From assembly GCF_009659535.1 (NCBI RefSeq), contig NZ_VJZZ01000003.1, forward strand, positions 124,001-188,000: a stretch of DNA of 64,000 bases. The letters are read 5' to 3'. Source of the stretch: Aggregicoccus sp. 17bor-14 (GTDB taxonomy: Bacteria > Myxococcota > Myxococcia > Myxococcales > Myxococcaceae). The stretch's first letter is position 1. Each line of letters begins with the position of its first letter. A model generated the notes under the pieces. That model was given only the letters and a program-made list of their open reading frames with translations. It did not search any database and was not told where the DNA came from. Shown piece after piece: positions 9,004 through 18,619 of the stretch. Both the position numbers and the translations under genes were made by a program.

Positions 9004-9068
9004 TGCGGCGTTCTGTCGCACCAGTTGCGGGGGCGGTGCGGGCGGTCGAATTGCGACATTCTGCCGCA
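9004..9068. promoter_or_regulatory. Pair of 17-bp inverted-repeat sites in a divergent promoter region
   Basis: Two sites of the form TGCGRC-N5-GYCGCA lie at 9004-9020 (TGCGGCGTTCTGTCGCA) and 9052-9068 (TGCGACATTCTGCCGCA), 48 bases start to start. They lie between the propeller gene (start 8948, minus) and the SMC-like ATPase gene (start 9173, plus). The repeated dyad looks like a regulator's operator pair. Nothing else was recognised in the 224-base gap. Confidence 0.55.
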
Positions 9069-9172
9069 CCGAACGGCCCCGTTGCGGGTTACATCGTCCA
9101 GTGCCGGACACTCCACTTCCCGCCTGCGCGGCCCGGCAGCGGCGCCAGGCTTCTGGTACGAGGGCAGTGTCG

Positions 9173-11032
9173 ATGACCGCGCGGCTGCTCAACGTCCGAA
9201 GGCTGCTCCGCTGGGCAGGCCCTGCCGAGGAGGCGCTCGACTTCCGCCCCGGCGTGAACGTGCTCGTGGGCGAGCCGAACACCGGCAAGACGCAGTGGCT
9301 GCGGCTGCTGGACTACCTGCTCGGGGACACGGGCGGCGTGGAGGACGCGCTGGGCGAGGAGTGCGCGCAGAAGTACGAGCGCGCCCAGGTGCAGCTCTCG
9401 GTGGACGGCGAGCCGCTGGTGCTCGAGCGGCGCTGGAAGGAGCGCGGGGCGCGCCACAAGGTGTTCGTGGACGGGCGGCCCGTACCCTCGGCGGAGTTCA
9501 GCGCCCTCTTCCTCGAGCGGCTGCGCATCCCCCAGGTGCGCATCCCGCGCGGCAACCCCTACTCGCCGCACACGTGGCCCGAGCTGAGCTGGCGCATGCT
9601 GCTGCGCCACCTGTACCGCGCGGAGGGGGCGTGGGGAGACCTCGCGCCGAAGCAGCCGGAGAGCGAGCAGTTCGCCGTGCTGCACCAGCTGCTGGGCACC
9701 GCGCCCACCGTCTTCTCGCCGGCCTTCGCGCAGCTCGTGGAGCGCCAGAAGCAGGAGGCGCGGCTCGAGGCCCAGGAGGCGGGCTTCGCCGAGGTGCTCG
9801 ACGACGTGGGGCGCGAGCTCTTGAGCGAGGCTGAAGCCGAGGGGGGCCTCTCGCGCGAGGGGCTGGGGGCCTCGGTCGCGCGCGTGCAGGCGGCGCTGCA
9901 GGAGCTGGAGGCGCGGCGCGAGGCCGCGCTGCAGCGGCTGCGCGAGGAGGCCGGCGCGCAGGCCGCGAGCGCGCTCTCACCCGAGGCTGCGGAGGCGGGC
10001 GCGGAGTTCGTCCGTCTGGGCGAGGCGCTGGATGCGGCGCGCGCCGAGCGCGAGCGCCAGGCGGCTGCGCGCGATGCCGCCACGGCGCGCTGCACGCAGC
10101 TCACGCGCGAGCTGGACGCGCTGCAGGCCCCGGCGCCCGCGCCCCCTCCCCTCGCCCACTGCCCCGCGTGCGAGCAGGTCGTGCAGTTGGCCTCCACGCC
10201 TCCGGGCTGCTGTTACCTGTGCCACCAGCCGGCGGCGAGCGCGCCCGTGGCGCCGGTGCTGAGCGCCGCGGCGCTGCAGGCGCAGCTGCAGGCGGCGCAG
10301 GAGGAGGCGGCGCTCGCGTACCGGCGCCTGCTCGAGCAGGAGGAAGAGGTGGCGCGCCTGGAGGGGCTGCTGCGTCCGGTGCGCTCGGCCGCCGCGTGGC
10401 TGCTGCCGCCGGAGCTCGGGGTGCTGGAGCAGGAGGCGGGGCGCCTCCAGGAAAGGCTGCGGCAGCTGCAGCGCCTGGAGCGCGCGCTCTCGCGGCGCGA
10501 CGCGCTGGGCGAGCAGCTCGCAGGCTTGCGCGCGGAGATGGCCGCGCTCGAGGCGCAGGCGTCACGGCGCGACTCCGAACCGGACTTCGTCGCGCTCGGA
10601 GACCAGCTCGCGGATGCGATGGCCGGGTACCTGAACGCCCTGGACGCGCGCGACCGCGAGCGCTGGGGCGGGCGCGCGGTCTCGGTGACGCTGACGCGCC
10701 AGACGGCGCAGCTGCTGGTGGACCGCAAGCCGTGGAGCCGCAAGCTGGGGGCGAACCTGCGCGCCTACTTCCTGCTCGCGTATCACTATGCGTGGCTGCG
10801 GCTGTGCCGCACCGAGCCCTTCACGCACCCCGGGCTCGTGGTGCTCGACTTCCCCGCGAACCTGGGCGAGTTCACCTCGAGCACCTCGGACCAGGAGCGC
10901 TACCTGCTCGCCCCCTTCGTCGGGCTGCTCAGCCGCCCGGACATGCAGGGCATGCAGCTCATCGCCGCGGGCCGGGCCTTCACCCGCCTGCCCGGTGCCC
11001 ACCGGGTGGACCTCTCGCGCCGCTGGCGCTGA
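9173..11032 (+). CDS. SMC/RecN-like AAA ATPase with zinc hook
   Basis: 619 aa. The N-terminal ATPase lobe has Walker A GEPNTGKT at residues 33-40. A long Glu/Gln/Ala/Arg-rich region (about 190-500) is predicted coiled coil. It is interrupted by a zinc-ribbon-like turn, C330-x2-C333 and C347-x2-C350, comparable to a Rad50 zinc hook. The C-terminal lobe has LVVLDFPANLGEF with D559 in the Walker B position but without the usual following Glu; E566 is nearby. The layout resembles DUF3732 and other small SMC-like ATPases, some of which act in DNA repair or defence. No nuclease partner is adjacent. ATG 9173 is preferred over the upstream in-frame start because the ATPase lobe begins there. A GNAT gene follows after 15 bases. 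Confidence 0.8.
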   Translation: MTARLLNVRRLLRWAGPAEEALDFRPGVNVLVGEPNTGKTQWLRLLDYLLGDTGGVEDALGEECAQKYERAQVQLSVDGEPLVLERRWKERGARHKVFVDGRPVPSAEFSALFLERLRIPQVRIPRGNPYSPHTWPELSWRMLLRHLYRAEGAWGDLAPKQPESEQFAVLHQLLGTAPTVFSPAFAQLVERQKQEARLEAQEAGFAEVLDDVGRELLSEAEAEGGLSREGLGASVARVQAALQELEARREAALQRLREEAGAQAASALSPEAAEAGAEFVRLGEALDAARAERERQAAARDAATARCTQLTRELDALQAPAPAPPPLAHCPACEQVVQLASTPPGCCYLCHQPAASAPVAPVLSAAALQAQLQAAQEEAALAYRRLLEQEEEVARLEGLLRPVRSAAAWLLPPELGVLEQEAGRLQERLRQLQRLERALSRRDALGEQLAGLRAEMAALEAQASRRDSEPDFVALGDQLADAMAGYLNALDARDRERWGGRAVSVTLTRQTAQLLVDRKPWSRKLGANLRAYFLLAYHYAWLRLCRTEPFTHPGLVVLDFPANLGEFTSSTSDQERYLLAPFVGLLSRPDMQGMQLIAAGRAFTRLPGAHRVDLSRRWR

Positions 11033-11047
11033 GGCGGAAGGACGCAC

Positions 11048-11512
11048 ATGACGAGCGACGTGCAGTGGATCTGGAGGCGCTTCGGCGAGCTGAGCGTGGA
11101 CGAGCTGTACCGCGTGCTCGCCCTGCGCTCGGAGGTCTTCGTGGTGGAGCAGAAGAGCATCTACCAGGACCCGGACGGCTACGACCGCGACAGCTTCCAC
11201 CTCCTCGCCCAGCTGCCGCGCCCCGAGGGCCCGCTGCTCGGCGCGTATCTGAGGGTGCTCCCGCCCGGGCTCAAGTACCCCGAGGCGAGCTTCGGGCGCG
11301 TGGTGACCGCGCCCTCCGTGCGCAGGATGAAGCTGGGCCACGGGCTCGTGGAGCGCGCGCTCGCGTTCCTCGCCGAGAAGTATCCGGGGGCGCCGCTGCG
11401 CATCGGAGCGCAGCACTACCTCGTGCGGTTCTACGGCGGGCACGGCTTCCGCCAGGTGGGCGACGTCTACGACGAGGACGGCATCCCGCACGTGGACATG
11501 GTGCGCCCCTAG
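11048..11512 (+). CDS. elaA: ElaA-type GNAT N-acetyltransferase
   Basis: 154 aa, close to E. coli ElaA in length. It has the family N-terminal pattern with ELYRVLALRSEVFVVEQ, followed by SFHLLAQL and the acetyl-CoA-binding region GRVVTAPSVRRMKLGHGLVE. The late segment IGAQHYLVRFYGGHGF is also characteristic. The family uses acetyl-CoA; its physiological substrate is unknown. It starts 15 bases after the SMC-like ATPase stop with GGCGGAAGGA upstream, so the two are probably co-transcribed. An intergenic palindromic repeat lies just past the stop. Confidence 0.85.
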   Translation: MTSDVQWIWRRFGELSVDELYRVLALRSEVFVVEQKSIYQDPDGYDRDSFHLLAQLPRPEGPLLGAYLRVLPPGLKYPEASFGRVVTAPSVRRMKLGHGLVERALAFLAEKYPGAPLRIGAQHYLVRFYGGHGFRQVGDVYDEDGIPHVDMVRP

Positions 11513-11548
11513 TCAGGGGTGAGGGTGCCGGGCGCAGCTGCGTGAAGG

Positions 11549-11583
11549 TCCCCGCTCCCCCTGGGAGAGGGACGGGGTGAGGG
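11549..11583 (+). repeat. Palindromic intergenic repeat, copy 2
   Basis: Reads TCCCCGCTCCCCC-TGGGAGAGGG-ACGGGGTGAGGG (given in three parts). It is located 36 bases after the elaA stop and 38 bases before the methyltransferase stop, between convergent genes. Confidence 0.75.
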
Positions 11584-11621
11584 ATGTCCGTCCGCGTGGC
11601 GCGCCCCTTCGCGCCCCGGCG

Positions 11622-12473
11622 TCAGGGCTCGAGAGAGCGCGCGAGCGTGAGCCGCGTCACGCCGCCGAGCGTGACGCGGTCGCCTCTGCGGCTCTTCTCG
11701 AGCTCGGCGCAGAGGGCGTCCTCCCATGCTCTGCGCTGCGGCTCTGGCAGCTCCGCGGCGAGCTTCACCACTGGCCCGTTCAACGTGCGCAGCCAGGTGA
11801 GGATGCCCGCTGCGTCCGGCGCTTCGACGACCGGGACCTCGAGCTCCTCCGAGGCCTCCACGTGAAAGCCCGTCCGCTCGAGCGCGGCCGTGAGGCGCGC
11901 AGGGTCCGCGTAGCGGAAGGCTCCCGGTGCGTCTTCACTGGGCAGCGGCGGGACGTCCCGGAAGCGCGCGAGCACCTGGCGCGGGAGCACCGCGTACGGC
12001 ACGCGCTCGGGCTCGGCCCACGAGGCGATGACGAGCGCGCCGCCGGGCTTCAGCGCGCGGTGGATGGACTGCAGTGCTCGCTCGGGCGCAGCCATGTACA
12101 TGAGGCCCCAGCGCACCGTGGCCACGTCGAAGCGCTCGGGCAGCTGCAGCGACTCCGCGTCCGCGGCCCGGAACTCCACGTTCGTGAGCCCCTCGCGCGC
12201 CGCGCGCTCGCGGGCCATCGGGAGCATTCCTTCGATGAGGTCCACGCCGAGCACCCTGCCCTGCGGACCCACCCGGTGCGCAGCTGGGAGGGCGGGCTCG
12301 CCGCGGCCGCAGGCCACGTCCAGGACGTGCATTCCTTCGGTGAGTCGAGCGAGCTCCAGCATGCGCTCGCTCACCGGCCGCGTGAGCCGCGCCTCCAGCT
12401 CGTCGTACTGGCGCCAGGCGTCCACCGTGCGCGCCCACGTGGACTCGACCTGGCGGTGCGGGTCTTCGCTCAT
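11622..12473 (-). CDS. Class I SAM-dependent methyltransferase (UbiE/COQ5-like)
   Basis: 283 aa. Motif I is VLDVACGRGEPAL, with the acidic end of beta-strand 2 in VLGVDLIEGML, and motif II-like RFDVATVRWGLMYM. Motif III is ALKPGGALVIASWAEP. These mark a Rossmann-fold methyltransferase using S-adenosylmethionine; the acceptor substrate is not evident. ATG 12473 is chosen because the fold begins right after it; the longer open frame upstream runs antisense-like through the preceding gene. Its start lies 13 bases beyond the stop of the Cys-rich protein gene, so the pair forms an operon. Confidence 0.87.
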   Translation of the reverse strand: MSEDPHRQVESTWARTVDAWRQYDELEARLTRPVSERMLELARLTEGMHVLDVACGRGEPALPAAHRVGPQGRVLGVDLIEGMLPMARERAAREGLTNVEFRAADAESLQLPERFDVATVRWGLMYMAAPERALQSIHRALKPGGALVIASWAEPERVPYAVLPRQVLARFRDVPPLPSEDAPGAFRYADPARLTAALERTGFHVEASEELEVPVVEAPDAAGILTWLRTLNGPVVKLAAELPEPQRRAWEDALCAELEKSRRGDRVTLGGVTRLTLARSLEP

Positions 12474-12486
12474 GGGCGCAGCCTCG

Positions 12487-13581
12487 CTAAGCCTCGATGA
12501 GGATGCGGTGGCGGTAGAGCTCGAGCAGCACATCCTCCCCGAGGTCCGCCTGCCTCTGCGTGCGCAGGCGCTCGCGGGTCTGGGGCACGCTGTCCCGGCC
12601 CGTGAACTCCACCAGCAGCGGGTAGGCCTCGCCCGGCAGCGCCACCGCGTCGTTCTCGCTGTACGAGCCCAGCGCCACGCTGCCGTCCGGCATCCAGCGC
12701 ACCGTCGCATCGGGGTTGAACTTGAGCGCGCGCGGCAGCGTGGGCTTCACCGACGCCTGGTGCAGGCGCTCGAGCACCGTCTGCTCGATCACCCCGTCGA
12801 GTCCCAGCAGCCGCTCGAGGTCCTCGGCCTTCAGGCCCTTCACCAGCGCGTGCGCCTCGAGGAAGAACTGCGCCTCGCGCCCCGCCCATGCGCCCCAGAG
12901 CGCGCGGTACTCCTTCTCCGGCAGCCCCCGCTCGTCCAGGTCGTCCGCGCTCAGGAGCGTGCCCGCAGGCTCCGGCTTGTCGCGCCGCGCGTGGATGTAC
13001 TCGGGCGCGAGCTTCAGCACCGCGTAGCGCGAGAGCTGGATCTCCGCGAGCGACAGGTACGTCTTCAGCGTCATCCAGAACTTGCGCCCGTCCGCCCCCG
13101 CCACGTACTTGCAGAAGAACGTGGAGCACACCGCCTCGCGGTAGCGCCAGATGGTGCAGTTGCCTTGGGCCCGCTCGTAGTACGGGCACAAGAGCGAGGT
13201 CGAGCGCCCGAACGCGCGGTTCGCGTTGCCGTACAGCAGCGTGTACCTCGCCGGCGGGTTCACCCACTGCGGCGTCACGCCCACGCGCGAGGCGAGCTTC
13301 TCGCCGATGCGCCGGCGACCCTCGGCCATCGCGGGGTCCGTGTCCGCGAGGATCGCCCCCACCAGGTAGTTGGGCAGGCGCGGGTGATAGGTGCAGCACT
13401 TGGTGTCCGGGCGGAAGAAGCGGCTCACCCCGTCCACCGGCGCCACTGCGTTGCCACACGAGCTCTCGCACATCGCGCACGAGGAGCAGGTGGCCTTCTC
13501 CTCCACGGGCACCTCGCGGTGGAAGAACTCGGGGAACAGGTCGCGGTAGAGCTCGGGGAGGCTGTCGAGAATCTGTGGCAT
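12487..13581 (-). CDS. Cysteine-rich protein, possible Fe-S or zinc binding
   Basis: 364 aa, not assigned to a named family. The first 160 residues hold ten cysteines: C32-x2-C35-x2-C38-x3-C42 (CSSCAMCESSC), C62-C63 in KCCTYHPRLPNYLVGAIL, C132, C142, C152 and C157. This spacing would suit one or two metal clusters. The remainder is mixed alpha/beta with few cysteines and no signal peptide. The CC..YHP stretch is reminiscent of YkgJ-like domains, but the overall length is much greater. It is the first gene of a two-gene operon with a methyltransferase, suggesting the two act together, possibly in a radical or metal-linked modification. That link is inference. Confidence 0.75.
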   Translation of the reverse strand: MPQILDSLPELYRDLFPEFFHREVPVEEKATCSSCAMCESSCGNAVAPVDGVSRFFRPDTKCCTYHPRLPNYLVGAILADTDPAMAEGRRRIGEKLASRVGVTPQWVNPPARYTLLYGNANRAFGRSTSLLCPYYERAQGNCTIWRYREAVCSTFFCKYVAGADGRKFWMTLKTYLSLAEIQLSRYAVLKLAPEYIHARRDKPEPAGTLLSADDLDERGLPEKEYRALWGAWAGREAQFFLEAHALVKGLKAEDLERLLGLDGVIEQTVLERLHQASVKPTLPRALKFNPDATVRWMPDGSVALGSYSENDAVALPGEAYPLLVEFTGRDSVPQTRERLRTQRQADLGEDVLLELYRHRILIEA

Positions 13582-13663
13582 CGCAGGGCCACCCGTACCA
13601 CGCCCCGCGCGCCCCTTCGCCTCCGAAGCTCGCGGCGCAGGCCTGCCCGGCCCACGGGCGGCC

Positions 13664-14635
13664 CTACTGCGGCGTGCCCTGCAGGCGCGAGAGCAGCGAC
13701 TCGAGGTGTGCGACCTCCAGCCCCGCCTCGCGCCCCGCCCGCACGTACTCCCCGAGCATCAGCCGGTTCTGCGCACCCACCTTGGTGAAGTGCACGCGCA
13801 GGTAGGTCTCCAGGTCGAAGGGCACGAGCCTGCTCGCGCGCGGCAGGAGCCGGAAGACGCCCGGACGCAGCAGCGCGAGCACGGCCCGCGCGCTCGCCCC
13901 CGTGCGCGCCGCGGCAGCCCGCGCCGCCTCGCGCGCGGCCGCGTGGGTGAGTGCAAGGTGGGAGGGCTCGAGCAGCGCGGCGAAGCGCCAGCCCGAGAGC
14001 TCCAGCCCCGCCACGAAGGCCGTGAGCACGCCCGCGGGCACCGCCACCGCGCGCCCCGCGTCACGGCTGCGCGAGGCCGGGTAGCCTCCCGCGCGCAGCG
14101 CCCGCACCACCGCGTCGCGGCGCGCCGCAGGCCCGCTGAACGCGCCGCGCGCGAGCGGCGGGAACCAGTACGCGGTGCCCGAAGAGGGCGATGCGCCCGG
14201 GGCGAGCGGCGCCGCGTAGCTCAAGAAGGGAATGGCGCCCGTGACGAGCCGCTCCGCCGGCACGTGCTGCAGGAGGAAGGCGCGGTCCTCGAGCGCCGGC
14301 TGCACCATCACCCACGTGGCCTCCCCCGTGCGCGCGGCGAGCGCCTCCACCCAGCCGCCTGCGCGCAGCGCTGTCGAGGAGACGCACAGCCACACCTGCT
14401 CGAAGGCGTCCGGGCGCACCTGCTCGGGTGAGGTGAGCACCTGCGCGGCCTGCAGCGTCTCGGTGCGCAGCGAGCGCCCGCGGTGCGCGTGCAGGGTGAA
14501 GCCCTCGCGCGCCTCGGCTGCATGGGACTCCTTCACGAGGAAGGACACCTCGCAGCCGCCGGCCTTCAGGAAGCGGGCGTACACCTGGCCGACGGCGCCG
14601 GCACCGACCAACAGGACGCGGGGACTCGTGTGCAT
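13664..14635 (-). CDS. Ketopantoate reductase-like protein (ApbA/PanE fold)
   Basis: 323 aa. The N-terminus LLVGAGAVGQVYARFL is an NAD(P)-binding GxGxxG motif of the PanE/ApbA superfamily. The C-terminal half is helical, as in that family (VGAQNRLMLGEYVRAGREAGL). The catalytic residues of true ketopantoate reductase are not clearly preserved in what I can see. A second and more typical panE gene lies at 33353-34294, so this copy may have another substrate. It begins 19 bases after the stop of the TPR-PEGA gene on the same strand, probably in one transcript with the kinase. Confidence 0.75.
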   Translation of the reverse strand: MHTSPRVLLVGAGAVGQVYARFLKAGGCEVSFLVKESHAAEAREGFTLHAHRGRSLRTETLQAAQVLTSPEQVRPDAFEQVWLCVSSTALRAGGWVEALAARTGEATWVMVQPALEDRAFLLQHVPAERLVTGAIPFLSYAAPLAPGASPSSGTAYWFPPLARGAFSGPAARRDAVVRALRAGGYPASRSRDAGRAVAVPAGVLTAFVAGLELSGWRFAALLEPSHLALTHAAAREAARAAAARTGASARAVLALLRPGVFRLLPRASRLVPFDLETYLRVHFTKVGAQNRLMLGEYVRAGREAGLEVAHLESLLSRLQGTPQ

Positions 14636-14654
14636 GAGCCCCCCTCTACACCCT

Positions 14655-15697
14655 TCAGGGCAGTCGCAGGCGCGCGCCGAACTGCAGGGTGAGGCGGTTC
14701 TGGTCGTAGCCGTCCGGCGCCGTGAAGAAGTGGCGCGCGCCCAGCTCGGCGAAGGGCGAGAGCCACGGGTTCACGGCGTACTCCGCACCGGCCGCGCCGC
14801 CGAGGCCCACCGCCAGGTCACCGCCGGGGAAGAGCACGGGCAGCTCCCCGGACACGTAGCCGCTGAAGCGCCCCGTCACCGGGACGATCGCCGCGCCGCG
14901 CAGGGTGAGGCCGAAGTCGCTGTAGAGGCGTGCGTCCAGCGTGGCGCGCAGGTGCTCGGTCTGCACGCCGCCGCCCACCTCGATGCCCGGGCCCTCCTTG
15001 ATCTGGAAGGGGTCCAGCGCGAGCCGCACGTCCGCCACCGGGTGGATGGCCTCGCGCGAGAGCGGCACCGGCGCGGGCTCGCTCTGCGCCGCGGGCGCCG
15101 GGGCGAGCGGCTGCGCGGGGGCCACTGCCGCGGGCTCGGGTGCGGACTCGGGGAGCGAGAGGGACACCTCGCTGGTGCGCCCTGCGCGCACGAGCACCTG
15201 CTCGGAGTCGCGCTGACGTCCATCCGGCGAGCGCACCTCCACCGCGTGCCGCCCGATGGGCACGCTGGTGCGCACCGGGGCGTTGCCTACCGGCCGGCCG
15301 TCCACCGTGACGCGGCCCCCGGCGCGTCCGCTCACCCGCACGCGCAGCTCACCGCGGGTGCGCGCGCGCAGGTCCTCCAGCTGCTGCACCAGCGCGGGGT
15401 CCACGCGCTCCGGGTCCAGCGCGGCCTCGGGGTCCGCCTCGAGCGCCCGCGCCAGCGCCTCCTCGCTGCGCGCCGAGTCCCGCAGGGCGGCGTAGCACTG
15501 GCCGCGCAGCAGGTGGATGCGCCCCAGCGTGCGCTCGTCGCGCGTCTCGGCAGCGGCCGCGTCCAGCGACTGCAGCGCCTGCTCGAACTCGCCGCGGTTG
15601 AAGGCGGCTTGCGCCACCTGCAGCCGCGCAGGGGGCGTGCGCGGCGGGCGGGCCCCCGGCGCCGAGAGCAGGAGCAGCGACAACAGCAGCGCGTGGC

Positions 15698-15701
<4 letters not shown>
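14655..15701 (-). CDS. Secreted TPR / PEGA / beta-barrel-like protein
   Basis: 348 aa. A signal peptide (about 1-18) precedes a TPR-like region (about 27-95, AFNRGEFEQALQSLDAA). A PEGA-like segment follows (about 115-175, with VTVDGRPVGNAPV). After a Pro/Ala-rich linker, the C-terminal third consists of amphipathic Gly/aromatic strands (LYSDFGLTLRGAAIVPV to LTLQFGARLRLP), which look like an outer-membrane beta-barrel or barrel-associated sheet. It starts inside the 3' end of the kinase gene (ATGA overlap at 15698-15701), so its translation is coupled to the kinase. A cell-envelope function sensed or controlled by the kinase is likely but unproven. Confidence 0.8.
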
Positions 15702-17140
<1,439 letters not shown>

Positions 17141-17299
17141 GGCCGCGACGCCTCGGCGCAGCAGGCGCGTGCGCGATGGGAGCTCGGGCGGCGGGAGGGG
17201 GACATACCGCCCGCCATCATACTGTTCCGCTGCAGCCAGGGGCAGCTTGCAGCGAGCGGGCGCAGGCCTGCGCGCCACACCCACCTCCACCTCCCTGCG

Positions 17300-17854
17300 C
17301 TACAGGCCTGCAGCCTCGCGCAGGGCGCGGAACATCCGGGCGAGCGCCTCGGGCTGGTAGTGGGCGTTGAGGCCGCTGGGGTTGGGCAGCACCCACACCC
17401 GGGTGTCCCCGAGCGGCTCGGGCTGCAGGCCGAGCGCCGCGCGCGGGGCGGCGAAGGCGCTGCGGTACGCCCCCACCCCGAGCACCGCGAGGAAGCGCGG
17501 GGCGTAGCGGCGCACCTTGCGGCGCAGCGCCTCGCCGCCGCGGGCGAGCTCCTCGGGCGTGAGCTCGTCCGCGCGGGCGCTCGCGCGGGCCACCACGTTG
17601 GTGATGCCCAGGCCGAGCTGCAGCAGCTCCCCCTGCTCGTGGGGCTGCAGCAGGCGGGGCGTGAAGCCGGAGGCGTGGAGGGCGGGCCAGAAGCGGTTGC
17701 CCGGCCGCGCGAAGTGGTGCCCCGTGGCGGCGGTGTAGAGGCCGGGGTTGATGCCGCAGAAGAGCACCCGCAGGCCGGGCGCGATGACGTCCGGCAGGGT
17801 GCGGTCCACGGCCGCGAGCAGCTCGGCCTTCGTCGGCTTGGGAGGCTTCGGCAT
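17300..17854 (-). CDS. mug: G/U (T) mismatch-specific DNA glycosylase
   Basis: 184 aa, slightly longer than E. coli Mug. It holds the family motif GINPGLYTA at about 34-42 (catalytic Asn in GINPG) and the second loop NPSGLNAHY near the C-terminus. FARPGNRFWPAL, typical of Mug/TDG, follows the first motif. The enzyme removes uracil or related bases opposite guanine in base-excision repair. ATG 17854 is only 19 bases from the start of the divergent VanY-type gene, so each promoter must lie inside, or very close to, the other gene. Confidence 0.92.
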   Translation of the reverse strand: MPKPPKPTKAELLAAVDRTLPDVIAPGLRVLFCGINPGLYTAATGHHFARPGNRFWPALHASGFTPRLLQPHEQGELLQLGLGITNVVARASARADELTPEELARGGEALRRKVRRYAPRFLAVLGVGAYRSAFAAPRAALGLQPEPLGDTRVWVLPNPSGLNAHYQPEALARMFRALREAAGL

Positions 17855-17873
17855 GCTGCGGCATGATGCACCC

Positions 17874-18566
17874 ATGCGCGAGCCCCCGGAAGCACTGCTG
17901 GTGGGACAGGACGAGGCGCCCATGGTGCCCGTCCCGGGAGGCGAGGCGCGCGTGCACCGCGAGGTGCTGCCCGCGCTGCAGGCGCTGCAGGCGGAGGCCT
18001 CGCGCGCGGGCTTCGCGCTCGAGGTGGGCAGCGGCTTTCGCTCCTTCGCGCGGCAGCTGCACATCTGGAACGCGAAGGCCCGCGGCGAGCGCCCGGTGCT
18101 CGATGCGCAGGAGCGGCCCGTACAGCTCGCCGCGCTCCCGCCGCTCGAGCGCGTGCACGCCATCCTGCGCTGGAGCGCGCTGCCGGGCGCGAGCCGCCAC
18201 CACTGGGGCACCGACCTGGACGTGTTCGACCGCGCAGCCCTCGCCCCCGGCGCCGCGTTCGAGATGCGCGCGGAGGAGACCGCGCCCGGAGGGCCCTTCG
18301 CGCCGATGCATGCCTGGCTGGATGCGAACCTGCACCGCTTCGGCTTCTTCCGGCCCTACGCACAGGACCTCGGCGGCGTCAGCCCCGAGCGCTGGCACCT
18401 GAGCTATGCACCGCTCGCCCTGCCCCTTCAGCGCGCGCACTCGCCCGGGCGACTCGCGCGTGCCCTGGAGGCGGCGCAGGTGGAGCTGGGGGACGTGGTG
18501 CTGCGCGAGCTCGATGCTCTCTACGCGCGCTACGTGGACAACGTGAGCCTGCCGGGCGTGGCTTGA
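17874..18566 (+). CDS. M15-family D-alanyl-D-alanine carboxypeptidase (VanY-like)
   Basis: 230 aa. Conserved VanY/M15 motifs are EVGSGFRSFARQ, the zinc-binding SRHHWGTDLDVFD (HxxxxxxD) and the distal ligand WHLSY. It should bind one zinc and trim peptidoglycan stem peptides. No signal peptide is visible at the chosen start, so either export is atypical or the protein acts on cytoplasmic muropeptides. Start ATG 17874 is the only in-frame ATG near the divergent mug start. A TPR lipoprotein gene follows 53 bases after the stop on the same strand. Confidence 0.85.
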   Translation: MREPPEALLVGQDEAPMVPVPGGEARVHREVLPALQALQAEASRAGFALEVGSGFRSFARQLHIWNAKARGERPVLDAQERPVQLAALPPLERVHAILRWSALPGASRHHWGTDLDVFDRAALAPGAAFEMRAEETAPGGPFAPMHAWLDANLHRFGFFRPYAQDLGGVSPERWHLSYAPLALPLQRAHSPGRLARALEAAQVELGDVVLRELDALYARYVDNVSLPGVA

Positions 18567-18619
18567 GGTCCACCGCGGGTTTGCGCGGCACGCCCTGCGC
18601 GGGCAGCATCCGCAGCCCC

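Noticed and set aside
17141-17290. Longer N-terminus for the Ser/Thr kinase from 17290
   Set aside because: The extra 50 residues show no motif, and a TATGAT-like element lies inside; GTG 17140 fits the zinc ribbon start. Not fully excluded.
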